Assembly: GCA_002946415.1 (NCBI GenBank)
Contig: NJPS01000067.1
Span: 310,001 to 374,000, forward strand
DNA length: 64,000 bases
Direction: 5' to 3'
DNA from: Rutstroemia sp. NJR-2017a BVV2
Taxonomy: Eukaryota > Ascomycota > Leotiomycetes > Helotiales > Rutstroemiaceae
The translations under genes and the position numbers were made by a program. Position 1 is the stretch's first letter. Each line of letters starts with the position of its first letter. Shown here piece after piece: positions 35,319-45,524 of this stretch. A model generated the notes under the pieces. The model searched no databases. It had not been told where the DNA came from and worked only from the letters and a program-made list of their open reading frames with translations.

Positions 35319-37301
35319 ATGCTGATTAAACCCCTTCTCCCATTCTTTAGCATACTTACCACTCCTGTCTTTGGAGCATCCTGGATCGTCCCGGGAGTAG
35401 TATGGACAGATACAGACGGTGTTAAAATCGATGCACATGGTGGTGGTATTTTTCAGCATGAGAATACATTTTACTGGGTTGGTCAGGGGGATGGCGATAG
35501 TATGTATTCCAGACACACTTAGATGGAACCAGGAGCCTGAGTATTCTAACCATTGCTTCTCAAGATGTTACCGCTCGTATGTACTCCTCTACCGATCTTC
35601 TGAACTGGGAAAACCGCGGTCTGCAGAGCACGGTTGGGGGAATGTGGAGACCAAAGTTGGCAAAGTTGGAGGGAGGGTTTAGGGTAGGTTGTGATTTTAT
35701 CTAGAAGTTGGATATGGAAATAGCGCTGCAATATGCTTTGGATGAAGGATGTTGGAGAATTATGGTTATTTTAGTTCTTATATTGATGTCGTTGCAGATA
35801 TATGGTCAAGTCTCTCGTCACGTCCAGCCCCTGGAGTCGACTCAGATAGTCGGAGGATACACCATCACTCAACCAGCAGTCTATCTTCCGCCTAACAACT
35901 ATTCATACTCTGATACGGGCATATTTCGGGATGATGATGGTACGTAACTCCGAGACGACCCCTTTTGCAAGATGGGAATACTGATCTCATACCAGGCACC
36001 TGGTACCTCCTAACCAGCGCCGACCACAACACCCTCCAAGTGAACCAAATCCACACAAACGGGACCATCGGCGCCCGAATCAACTCCCTAAGTACGTATC
36101 CATACCCCCCACCCCACCATCTCTATCCCACCCCCAAACCAACAAACCCATTCTTCAGCCGGCGCCCCCTACGAAGCTCCCGGCATGATAAAAGTCGACG
36201 GTATATACTTCCTAATCGTATCCGGGAAAACAGCCTACGCACCTAATCCCAACAAAATGTTCTGGACAACATCCATCAACGGGACTTGGACTGGTCCGTT
36301 CGATATTGCGCCTAATACTACGAATACGTATGATTCTCAAAACAGCTTTGAGCTGGCTGTGGAGGGCTCGGAGTGTACGACGTATGTTTATATGGGTGAT
36401 CAATTCGATGCTACGGGTTCGGAGGAGTCGAACTATGTGTGGCTTCCAATGGCTATCAATAGCAGGTGAGAAATCTCGGTTTACTTCGCTCGAAATCCTA
36501 TACATTGTGGACTTTTAGGCTAATAATAAAACTTCACATCTAGTGCTAAAACGCTCACGCTTGAATATCATTCTATGTGGAAGGTAAATGTATCTACAGG
36601 CATAGTTTCATTCCCTACAGTTGCGAAAAGACACGAAGCAGAGCATGCTGAGCTTTCGGGGCGTGCAGGTGAGGATACACTTCTCTTCGCACTTCTGCTT
36701 TTCATATTATTTCTGATAATTCAATAGTGGGCGCAGATTGTGAACACTGTGTGAGCAAACGTGCTGTCTATGGGAGTGAGTGATATAATCCTAACCCCGA
36801 ATTTAATATATACTCCGGGATTCAGGCTGACTAGATTGTAACTGGCTAGTTAGCAGACACAGCACAGTTACTTTCCACAATGTGACAGGCACTGGATCTC
36901 CACAGTGGATGTCCTTCCAGTACACTGTTAGTAATCCTAAAGGTAAGTAATTCAAAAATTCCATAACCCCTCAAGTTGCAAATCTCGATTACACAACACA
37001 GTCTACTAACACCCTTCCTCCTCCACACCCAGCCGGCGAGACATATATATCCATAAACAACCACTCAGTGCTCAAACTCTCATCCCTCAATTCCCGAGCT
37101 GGATACGCGAAGATAGTTCCAGTGGAAGTGACGCTGAATCGTGGAGATGGGAATGTGGTTGAGTTTGGCGCTGTTGGTGATGAAGGTATTGTTTTTCAAT
37201 ATAGATAACTGCTATGGTGCACCAGTATACTGATAGTAAACAATCGAGCAGATTTTGAGGTCGAGATTGAGTGTCTTGAAGTTTATGAGGAGGAGAGTTA
37301 G
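35319..37301 (+). CDS. secreted GH43 exo-beta-1,3-galactanase with CBM35-like C-terminus
   Basis: Ten exons: 35319-35499, 35565-35683, 35798-35939, 35996-36091, 36159-36465, 36544-36668, 36728-36775, 36850-36942, 37033-37185 and 37252-37301. They give 437 residues with all phases consistent. A signal peptide ends near residue 20. The GH43 start is VWTDTDGVKIDAHGGG, and blade motifs DTGIFRDDDGTWYLL, YEAPGMIKVDGIYFL and YDSQNSFEL follow. The Glu of YEAP and Gln of YDSQ match the acid and the unusual Gln described for fungal GH43_24 galactanases. After about residue 310 a beta-rich region (STVTFHNVTGTG, GYAKIVPVEVTLNRGDGN) resembles CBM35. Likely substrate is the beta-1,3-galactan backbone of arabinogalactan proteins. 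The seventh intron needs the CTAG acceptor at 36849 to hold frame. Confidence 0.88.
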
Positions 37302-37349
37302 GGTGCTTCGGTGGACATTCTGGTATGGAAATAGTAGGTTGATGATGAT

Positions 37350-37460
37350 ATGTGAGAAGTATTTGGATAGTGGAAAGATAGTAATATCTTGGAGTGTTTA
37401 GGATATTAGTTTGATGATTGTAATTAGCTGTAATATATTGTCTCAAATCGACTTGTTCTT
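37350..37460 (+). repeat. RIP-like copy of a dispersed repeat
   Basis: Aligns without large gaps to 54905-55010 in the same orientation. Differences are mostly C/T and G/A transitions, with T or A in this copy (for example TGTCTCAAATCGACT against TGTCCCAAATCGGCC). This is the pattern expected of repeat-induced point mutation in ascomycetes. A shorter inverted match lies at 40358-40395. Confidence 0.65.
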
Positions 37461-37550
37461 TAGATGGCTGGCCAAGAGGACTTCTGTATTAGACTGATCA
37501 TAATTTAATTATCGAGTGCTCTCAACGATGTCGACGCCGACCTGGAGGCC

Positions 37551-39053
37551 CTACGAGAAGAATTCCTTCAACCTCTCACTCAACCCATCTATCTCACCCC
37601 TCCTCCCCTTTTCCAGCACAACAAGTGCTTCCTCGACAGGAGCTCTCACATCCCTAACAGCATCTCGAGGCAAACCAAGCAATTCCTCCCGTTTCCTCCC
37701 CCACACATCCCCATCCCAGTCCCTCCGCACCAGCAGCACCCCCCTCTCCACCACATCCTCCCCATCAACACAGATAAAAAACCTCCTATCCAGCCCCTCC
37801 ACAAAGCGTTTTTCCCGACAAAGCCAAGGAAACCACCTTACAGCCTCATCATAACTCCAGTGAATATTCTCCAGGCCATGTCCCTTGGACTTGAGCACTT
37901 CAGGTGTGAAAATCAATCTCTCCTCGCCAGGCTTCCGCTTAGTAGCTCTGGAGTCGATTAAAGTTTCACAGAAACCAAGCCCCTTCCCGTGAGTGTTGTA
38001 CTGGAAGACGATGAAGACGGGCTGTGAGCGTATGCTCTCTGAAGGCCAGTCGGCGTCGCTGTTGGCGAGGGTTAGGAAGCGGGTTTGCAGACCGTCATGG
38101 CAGGAGTAGGGGATGCGGATGGGTGGAGGAGTGGCGTTCTCTGTCTTATCGGTTGTTTCTGGGAGACTTGCATCACTTGACGGTAGTTTAACTATCAACA
38201 TGCCGTTTTCATCAGGGTTGGCTGTATCGATGACTAGGATGTGAGTTTTGTGCAGATATCGATTCTTTAAACAGCGTTGGGGATGTAGGATAGCGGCTTG
38301 CTGAACGAGGTCTTCAGCAGAGGAGGAGGACGCAGGTGTGAGTTTGGCTTGGACGCGACAGGCAAGGTCTTCGGGCGACTTATACCTGAACCCTGGCTCC
38401 AGTTCGGCAACAACTTGTTCTTCGGATAGACTTGAGTGAATGTAAATGGGGATGTAGTAGCCTAGGGGAACATTCTTGGTTGGTGCTGGTGGTCAATCAT
38501 CATTATCGACCTCATTGTCCTTTTCATTTTCGTCACTTTCAATGTCGTCATCATCATCTCCTCCATCATCATCAGAATTGAACTCATAGTATTCTTTCGC
38601 TTCCTCCCACTCCATATTCCAAATTTGCAAGTTTATAACAGTCAACCCCGAATCCACAGCTTTAATGCGAAACAAGCCAACATTACAATCACCATCGTCA
38701 TCATCCAGCGTGACTAATATGACACCTTTAGTCTGCCAGTCTTTTTCTACAGCAGCGATGAAATAGAAGGGCTCGAATGTCTTCTGCGCTGCCAAATCGA
38801 TGTGATAATCAAAGACGGCGCGCAGTGACTGGCCGATGAAACGTGATTGCGGCGCAAGACGTACGCATGTGCCTTGCTTGTTGCCAGTGTCGATGCACCC
38901 GGTTTCGCACTCGCGCTGGTAGTCTTCGAGCTCTGCATCGGTTAGGTCGACGAGACTGTAGAGAGCGATGGGGAGGCGGCATTCAGGTTCGTCACGGTAA
39001 TGTGCCATTGACGGCGCCCGGGCGGGTAGGGAGAGGTCTGGTTTGCCGGACAT
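37551..39053 (-). CDS. two-domain protein of unknown function (DUF6924-like N-terminal part)
   Basis: Exons 39053-38537 and 38485-37551 give 483 residues. Without the 51-nt intron (GTGACG donor, CCACCAG acceptor) the first open frame stops at a TGA (38495-38493), and the second continues in the same frame with no Met for almost 100 codons; splicing removes the stop and keeps phase. The N-terminal half carries KGVILVTLDDDDGD and LTVINLQIWNMEWEEAKEYY, resembling DUF6924. An acidic linker precedes the junction. The C-terminal half (GYYIPIYIHSSLSEEQVV, LEPGFRYKSPEDLACRVQ, HILVIDTANPDENGMLIV, FTPEVLKSKGHGLENIHW) looks conserved but I cannot name it. No signal peptide or membrane helix. Alternatives are two genes, stop-codon readthrough or a disabled allele. 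Confidence 0.65.
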
Positions 39054-39639
39054 GATGTTTTGGGCTTCAGGGGAATGATGAAGTTGTGCGCCTGACCTTC
39101 GGAATAGTTCCTACTCAGCACTGGGTTCCTTAAAAATAAGGTAAATGATCTTGATAGCTTGGAACAATGGATAGAGGGAAATTGGAATGTTGTAAAGAGC
39201 AAACCATTTAAAGTCTTAGGTTGCCTTGAACCTGTGAGATGACATAAAGAGGAGTGCGGCAAAGCGCCCGGATGATACTTCTCTGCCAACCCCCAATCGG
39301 AAGCCTGGCATTTCACAAGTGACGAATGCTGCCATAATGGTGAGGGATAAGAGTTTGTGTTGGTTGCTGAGTGGCTGCGCCGTGTAAGCACTTTTTATAT
39401 CTGCCTCAAATTTCTGCACATTTGTATTCCTTTGCAAGACCCATGCCTAGTCCCTCGCTCGGTCACGATCGCGTAACCCTCGTCTACGTTTCCAACTTCC
39501 AATACCGAAGCAGCGAAGCACCTCCAGCATCACCATCATCACAACAAACTCCTCTGCTGTAGTCATGGCAGACCTAAGATCTTGGCCAGGCAACTACCAG
39601 TCATCAAGAGAAGTACCCAACGTACTTCGACAATGAAAC
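39054..39639. promoter_or_regulatory. upstream region of the two-domain protein gene
   Basis: Expected promoter of the minus-strand gene starting at 39053. No gene seen; short overlapping open frames on both strands only. Confidence 0.4.
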
Positions 39640-39980
39640 CCATGTGTGCTCGGTAGGCGCGATTTCAATGTCGACTCGAGCCTCAAACGGGCAATAATTC
39701 TAGCAGCTAGGGACGGCCACCCTGCAGCTGTTTGGACTTGCTTAGCTTCGCATCGCAACAAGACATAAAACCCACGTATGTTATAAAAAGGTGGGTTAGT
39801 TGATAGGTTCATTAATAATGGACACACCGCTGTATTCGAAGCAATGGCATCTGTAGACAGAAAAGTTGTCACTTTTCCACCTGGTCACGGCAATCTGCCA
39901 CTTATTCAAGCTATAAAGCGAGGGAAAACCGAAGTAGTCACGGTAATTCTTCGACACGGTGTTATACGTATCATACCACC
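39640..39980 (+). pseudogene. degenerate ankyrin-repeat remnant
   Basis: Plus-strand translation gives ankyrin-like pieces in different frames: NVDSSLKRAIILAARDGHPA from 39668, ended by a stop at 39766, then NNGHTAVFEAM from about 39816, continuing to HGNLPLIQAIKRGKTEVV and TVILRHG at about 39886-39960. Spacing of the G-x-x-P-L-x-x-A and V-x-x-L-L-x-x-G positions fits the ankyrin consensus. Stops and frame changes between the pieces, without splice sites that heal them, point to a decayed gene. It sits among repeat fragments. Confidence 0.45.
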
Positions 39981-40357
39981 AACTGGAAGTGAAGGCCGGG
40001 AGGAATGCCAGGTGATTGAGTCTTATGATGATACGACACACACTAGTTGCCACGCGTCGAGACCTGTCTTTCCTCCTTCGCTTCGTTCGAGCCTAACACC
40101 GCCTACTTTACGCACTTAGTTGTTACTTCGTGTGTATCGGTGACAACAGCCGTAAACTACTTCTGAGCTTCAGACTGCTGTCGACTCGAGTGGAACAGAG
40201 TAGAGGTTCTCTTGTAGGAAGTAGAATATGAGAGAAAGTAGATAAACAAAATGATGAACTTACAAGAAATGGCAAGACCTATCGTAGAGTAAAGGCCAAT
40301 ACACATCGAGATAGCCTCAGATTCGAGATGCGGTCTTCCCACGGCAGAAGAAGCATT

Positions 40358-40395
40358 CCGATTGGGGCATATATTGTAGCTTATTACTGTTGTGG
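40358..40395 (-). repeat. inverted fragment of the dispersed repeat
   Basis: CCGATTGGGGCATATATTG and the bases that follow match the reverse complement of 54961-55002 and 37411-37452. The match stops on either side within tens of bases, so only a fragment is present. Confidence 0.5.
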
Positions 40396-40450
40396 AGAGA
40401 ATCTCAAAAAGAACCTAAGGAACTGTAATAATTTCATTATCCGAGTGTCT

Positions 40451-40907
40451 TCAAGGTGTTGAGGCCGACATAATCTCTAGCAAAGTTTGCAGTATACGTA
40501 GTAGAAGAGTCGGGATATCTGACCAAGAAGCCGTTTTCAAGTTCTTCCAGTCAGGTTCGGGGCGCTCCTCCCGAGTAGAAGGCTTGATGAGAGAAAAAAG
40601 GTACACCCAGAGGCGGGTGAGATAAGGTCCAACTATTGGAAAGCTGGAGATGATAGAGCCAATCGACCCTAGATGTGTGATGACTGATAGAATGATTGCC
40701 CAGGCACCTATAGTGCTAGAAAAGAAGTTATCGTTGGATTGATTGGTGTCAGGAAATTGATTTTGAAAGTGTGCGTGTTGCCTGGAGAGGAGAAAGTAAA
40801 GTATTCTCGATTTGCACTCGATATAAATATATGGGCAGTCACCCTAACTCTTGCTCTTTCTTCTTTTGCGCCGTTCGACTTCTGCATCGGACCTTCCAAA
40901 AACCCAT
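40451..40907 (-). CDS. putative small membrane protein, unknown
   Basis: Exons 40907-40843 and 40781-40451 give 131 residues. The 61-nt intron has a GTGACT donor and CTCCAG acceptor and both phases agree. The N-terminus is basic (RSRTAQKKKEQELG). A hydrophobic region at about residues 45-90 (STIGAWAIILSVITHLGSIG, PIVGPYLTRLWVYLFSLI) could form two membrane helices. A charged segment (STREERPEPDWKNL) and an amphipathic Leu-rich tail (TLLLRILQTLLEIM) follow. No family is recognised. Its 3' end shares about 45 bp with the 3' flank of the two-domain gene (37500-37545). Coding status rests on open frame, amino-acid pattern and one plausible intron. Confidence 0.45.
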
Positions 40908-41313
40908 CCTTTCGCCTTTAAAGTCATAACGTAGGTGCTGGCTTGTTTGAATTTTAAAGATTGCCCATATTAGGATGTACACCTTACAGGAAGTCTCCAC
41001 GAGCGGTGACCAACTTTCACAACTCACAGTAGTTGATTAAGGTCGTGACGACAGGAATACAATCAAGTATTTACTGTATGTACACTAGACGCCACTCCTA
41101 TGCTGTTCAGCAGTATGCCAGCTCTAATGAGCCTTATCTCCCGTTCCCCTTACCGTGGGCTGTGATAATTCGTCAACCACTCACTAAATCCGCATTATCC
41201 ACAATTTGATTGGAACATTGAAGGACCAATAGTAACCATTTGTTACAGTTCTCAGGAACACGTCTCAATCTCGAAGTTGTTTCGAATCTTGTAGATTGAC
41301 TGATATTAGTGAA
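40908..41313. other. intergenic
   Basis: 406 AT-rich bases between two minus-strand genes; 3' flank of the F-box gene and possible promoter of the small membrane protein. Nothing else seen. Confidence 0.5.
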
Positions 41314-42450
41314 TCAGTACGCCCTCAGCCCCGGTGTCCCACATCCTCTGAACCGAACCCGGCTCATAGTCTGGTCCCAGATGCTCTGTCCGAGTGATGT
41401 AATCCTTTGAATCGCATAACTTGAGACGTCGGTTGTAAACGATCTCATTCTTACATTAGAGTTGGCGATGTAATCCGGTGTGTCGCGCAACCGCTGGGTA
41501 AGAAAAGTTCGCCATTTCATATCGGATGGAGAGCGACAGTGACCGAGCTGGTGATATGATACAATAGTAATATGCACAAATTCCAAGTCTGGATCATTAG
41601 GATCATTCCTCTCTAACGTAATTGAAGTTATGAAATCCGTTAGGCAGATAGTACAAGATGTAGGTACGTCCTTGCATTCCTCTAAACGATTGAATTTATC
41701 GGAGACCCAGTCACAAGGCGACAGCGGAGGAACCAGCGTAGGTCGTATGGCTGCAAGGTCACCCGGATCGCGTCTCGCTAGATGAGTTGTAAAATGCGGA
41801 CAAATATAGTGTTCTTCTTTTCTTATATCATCGCAGTTCCTCCAATACTTTCCGTGCAGTTTAAACTGGTGTGAAATTTTTAGAAATACCTGATCTTGAA
41901 GAATTCGAGCCTCAGTAGTCAGTTTCCATTCCCGTGAAAAGGGATTGTAGAAAAGACAAGGCACATCCTCTTGCTTGAACCGGTCCAGGCTGAGTCCATT
42001 TCCACGCCCAAATAGATGCTCGTTCATGACAAGGCGAACGTGGTAGAAAGCGATATGCATGCCCCCGAGATTGACCGCTTCGGGTTTACATGGTGGTGGT
42101 GCCCATGACCTCTTGCTCCCAATTGTAGGTGCCCAGGACGCCGAGTACCGGTGGAATTTCCTACAGGTATGACAATAGAAAAGATCCCGACTGACACTCT
42201 TTTCCAGCAAAAGCAGAAGGCCCCCCAGGCTTTCGGGGTCTAGCCGGCGTCTCGTGGCAGGGAAAAATGCATGAAAAGCCAACTTGCAGGTAAGTGCGGT
42301 CGCAACAGCTGACTCGGGTGGAAGATTTTCCAAAATCTGATTTACGATGTCGAGAGGCTGTTGTAAGGTTAGCAGGAGTGACGTTGTTTGCAAATTCGAA
42401 GTGCTTGATGGCCATCCCAGCCAGCGACGTAGGAATTCTGTTAAAGACAT
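41314..42450 (-). CDS. F-box-like protein
   Basis: Single-exon frame of 378 residues. The N-terminal LDIVNQILENLPPESAV and ALTCKLAFHAFFP match a fungal F-box (residues about 33-72), expected to dock on Skp1 in an SCF ubiquitin ligase. A zinc-like YCHTCRKFH (C-x2-C) follows near residue 93, as in many uncharacterised filamentous-fungal F-box proteins. The remainder has the conserved-looking CSICLTDF-type pattern (CTICLTDFITSI) but no substrate-binding repeat such as LRR or WD40. No signal peptide or membrane helix. Target unknown. It belongs to the accessory-like segment of the window. Confidence 0.75.
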   Translation of the reverse strand: MSLTEFLRRWLGWPSSTSNLQTTSLLLTLQQPLDIVNQILENLPPESAVATALTCKLAFHAFFPATRRRLDPESLGGLLLLLEKSVSRDLFYCHTCRKFHRYSASWAPTIGSKRSWAPPPCKPEAVNLGGMHIAFYHVRLVMNEHLFGRGNGLSLDRFKQEDVPCLFYNPFSREWKLTTEARILQDQVFLKISHQFKLHGKYWRNCDDIRKEEHYICPHFTTHLARRDPGDLAAIRPTLVPPLSPCDWVSDKFNRLEECKDVPTSCTICLTDFITSITLERNDPNDPDLEFVHITIVSYHQLGHCRSPSDMKWRTFLTQRLRDTPDYIANSNVRMRSFTTDVSSYAIQRITSLGQSIWDQTMSRVRFRGCGTPGLRAY

Positions 42451-43016
42451 AATAATGAAGATGCGTCTTTTCTGGGCAAGTTAGTAAAGGATAGTAGAAG
42501 ATATTGAGAAATTCTCCGAGTTTTTATAAGTAGATTGAAGGAACAGAAGAACCCTAGGAACCTCTAGTTTGTTACTTAAGTGATTAGTAACTATGAAGAG
42601 CTGAAGTCTGTTCATTTCGCATATGATAAACTTTCCCTCTAGAAGACTCCGGTTCTGGTAGTATACTTCCCTCGCATTGTATTACTATGGAATCAAATAA
42701 AGAGTTGCAGAAAGTGTATTAATTGAGTAGATTCTAGTGGTAGTGGTACAAGATTTCCAAGCGACTTTTAGTACTTGGCTAGAGAAATAGATCGCTTACC
42801 TAATTGCTGATGCTAGTGGGGCAAGTGAGGCTAAAATAACCTCCGACATTCCGTTGTCGTCATGATTTGAGATAAATGGAACGACCTGTAAGTTGAGAGA
42901 TTCTTCTTGTGTAGACCTGACCCGTATGAGGGTTTGTCGTTTACGTTTGACGGCCGATTGTTATCCTACACTATTTTGTGCCTTCCAACACGTCTTTATA
43001 CCATTAAGATATCACA
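42451..43016. promoter_or_regulatory. divergent promoter region, F-box gene/COQ7
   Basis: 566 bases between divergent starts. No gene or named motif; short overlapping frames only near 42893-43084 that precede the COQ7 start. Confidence 0.5.
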
Positions 43017-43924
43017 ATGGGTCTCCAAAGACTCCCCAATGGCCCTGCGCGTTCTCTGTTTACCAACCAATTGCCCCTCTATGATTTTCTGGCTCCAAGC
43101 TTGACCCATCTCCCCAGATCTTCTCGGAGAGCCCGCCCTCTATCAACAGCCTCATCGCCTCCACCTCCTACTTCAAAGACGCAGAATGCAGAAGAGTCGC
43201 ATACTTCGAATCCCTTTCACCCCGAGCCACGCGCTGGTGCCGAAGCGATTGCGCATACCTCACCGAAGAACAAGCCTTTGACCCAAGCACAAAAAGACTT
43301 CCTTAGTAGCGCTGTAAGTCGGACTTTCACTTTCACCACCCTCATCCATCCTCACAATAATCTGCTGGTTGCTGACAATACATGCCTCAGCTGCGCGTCA
43401 ACCAAGCTGGAGAACTTGCTGCAACGTTAATATACACTGCACAAACACCCCCAATCGTTAATTCCCACCCACACCTCCGCCCTCTAATGCGCCATATGTA
43501 CGACCAAGAAGCCGGACACTTTAAGACATTCAATCACCTACTCTCCCGGCACCGTATCCGACCTACTGCTATGTACCCCGTCTGGTCTCTTGCGGCTAGT
43601 GTCCTTGGCTGGTCAACCGGTATCATGGGACGTGAAGCAGCTATGGCATGTACTGAAGCTGTGGAGACGGAGATCGGCACGCATTACAATGAGCAGGTGC
43701 AAGTTTTACTTGAGATGGAGAAGGAGATGAAAGCAAGGGGGGAGGATATGGGCGAAGAGCTCACAGAGTTACTGAAGACGATTAGGAGGATTAGAGATGA
43801 AGAGTTGGAACATTTGGATCATGCGGTTGAGAATGACAGTAAGAAGGCTGTGCCACATGAGTTCTTGACCGGGGTGATTAGAGCAGGGTGCAGAGGGGCG
43901 ATATGGGTCAGTGAGAGAGTTTGA
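43017..43924 (+). CDS. COQ7: 5-demethoxyubiquinone hydroxylase Coq7
   Basis: Di-iron monooxygenase that makes demethyl-ubiquinol in coenzyme Q synthesis at the mitochondrial inner membrane. Exons 43017-43313 and 43391-43924 (77-nt intron, GTAAGT donor, CTCAG acceptor) give 276 residues. The N-terminal 60 residues carry many Arg/Ser and no clear fold, a mitochondrial presequence. The ferritin-like core begins LRVNQAGELAATLIY directly after the intron. Ligand motifs E in QAGE, ExxH in YDQEAGHFKTF, E in ACTEAVETEIGTHY and ExxH in RDEELEHLDHA are all present, so the enzyme should be active. The C-terminal GVIRAGCRGAIWVSERV matches the family end. Confidence 0.96.
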
Positions 43925-44493
43925 TGGAGTGTTTGCGCTCTAATATCAAGTGAATGAGTCGGGAAGGCTTAAAATGCAAACCCTGTCGAGTGATAGGTAT
44001 TATGTCTTATGCAGAAGTGGTGCTCTGCTGGATGGACTAGCAATTCAGGTACTACTGCAAGAGTGAAGCTCTCCTGTAGTCTTACTTGTACTTACCAACC
44101 CGGGATAGTCTCGCTTCTCTAATTCTCTACACCTCTTCGTTTATTGTATGAGTATTAAAAGTTTCTGTCTTGACTCATTCAGCACATAGCGTCCATCTTC
44201 CTCCCCAAATTCACCTATTCCAAGGCAAACATCGATATCCATCCGTGGACCAACGTTTCAGCTTTTATCAAATCACAAGAAGAAGGCACCAATCAAGCGG
44301 GTCCTGCCAAAAGTAGTTGGTCTCGTGCAAACTTTACCTTTGCTTCTCACGCTTTTCACACATCACCAGTAACGATCGCTATCACCATCACTACCGTCAC
44401 CAGCACCATTCATCACGACCATCACCACCAACACCCACATAGTTACAATACCATCACCCACATCACGACGAACACAACATCCACTTACCCATA
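43925..44493. other. intergenic with CAC/CAT-rich leader
   Basis: 3' flank of COQ7 and upstream region of the next plus-strand gene. Bases 44340-44470 are rich in ATCACC-type units (CACC/CATC repeats) leading into the start codon at 44494. No gene seen. Confidence 0.55.
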
Positions 44494-45213
44494 ATGCCTA
44501 CCATAAAAATCAAGCCTCTCTCCTCCAGCCCCATCCCCTCGCCCTCTTCCTCCAGCTCCCTCTCCTCCGCCCCCTCCATCTCCCAACTCGACCTTCTATA
44601 TCAACCTTCGCTCTCTCCCCCACACACCGTCCAAGAGAATGACGCTAAAGAAGCGGAACCCGTCCCACCTGTTCTCTATTTGGCGGTTGGAAGAGACATG
44701 AACCCCGCCTGCATGCACCGTTTGACGCCTTCCGCCCAAATCCTTGATTTCGCGCGTTTGGACAACTATGAATACATCATCGACCATCGCATCGAACAAC
44801 CATGTGTTTCACCCTGTCCGCAAACGCAAACGCGCACAAACAAACACAGCAAAAAAGTCGTCTACGGCCTCCTCTACGAGCTCCCCCCTCGCACGGTCCT
44901 CGACCTACACGCCGCGTGGACGGGCCCTCATGGAGAAATGCTAGAAATGGTCACCGTAACCGTGATGCGCATAAGCGTGGACCGCGGCCTGGGATGGGGC
45001 GTAAGGAGAGATATGCAGGAGCTGGGGTGGGTGAAGGATGTATGTGTTTTTGTGGGGAAGCGCGGAGAGGTCGATGTTGGGCTTGCGGAGGGCTGCAATG
45101 AGGAGGTTAATGTGGGGATTGTGCATGGGTGTATTTGGGGGATTCCGGATACTTGGGTGGAGGAGAATGTGAGGAGGTGGGTTAAGCATCCGGTCAAGGG
45201 GTTGGTTTGGTGA
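44494..45213 (+). CDS. gamma-glutamylcyclotransferase-fold-like protein, catalytic motifs altered
   Basis: Single-exon frame of 239 residues. After a Ser/Pro-rich tail of about 60 residues, VLYLAVGRDMNPACMHRL aligns with the start of GGCT/AIG2-like domains, where the usual motif is YGSNMNP. The next strands (ILDFARLDNYEYIID, VVYGLLYELPPRTVLDLH) keep the fold pattern, and GCIWGIPDTWVEENVRRWV ends the domain. The YGSN loop is changed to VGRD, and the acidic catalytic position expected after VLDLH is not evident, so catalysis is doubtful. The second half of the gene is markedly G-rich. Function unknown; a non-enzymatic fold member or divergent enzyme are the options. Confidence 0.7.
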   Translation: MPTIKIKPLSSSPIPSPSSSSSLSSAPSISQLDLLYQPSLSPPHTVQENDAKEAEPVPPVLYLAVGRDMNPACMHRLTPSAQILDFARLDNYEYIIDHRIEQPCVSPCPQTQTRTNKHSKKVVYGLLYELPPRTVLDLHAAWTGPHGEMLEMVTVTVMRISVDRGLGWGVRRDMQELGWVKDVCVFVGKRGEVDVGLAEGCNEEVNVGIVHGCIWGIPDTWVEENVRRWVKHPVKGLVW

Positions 45214-45524
45214 GGAGAGGGGTGGAGTGGAGTTGGTGGGCGGGGAGAGAGCTGGGGAACGGATGTTTGGTCCATTTGACAGATTTATATGGTTGCTATG
45301 TGTGAGCGTGTCACTCTCGCATTTTGTTACAAATTGTGCCGACTTCGTGTTGATACCAATTCATTTCATTCATGTATCGACGTTACAACTAGATGCTAGG
45401 AATTATCATATTCGTCTATCTTAAGGTTTCGCTTTTACGCACATGTACAACCTAAAGACACAGAATAGCAGTGAACGAAAAGGAAATGCATCAAGTCAAC
45501 AGCTTTCATCATACCAAAACTCAT
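45214..45524. other. convergent intergenic region
   Basis: 311 bases of shared 3' flank between the GGCT-like gene and the alpha/beta hydrolase gene. Nothing seen. Confidence 0.55.

Noticed and set aside
38493..38495. Premature stop marking a pseudogene
   Set aside because: A phase-preserving 51-nt GT-AG intron removes it and both flanking halves look intact, so I prefer a spliced gene at moderate confidence.
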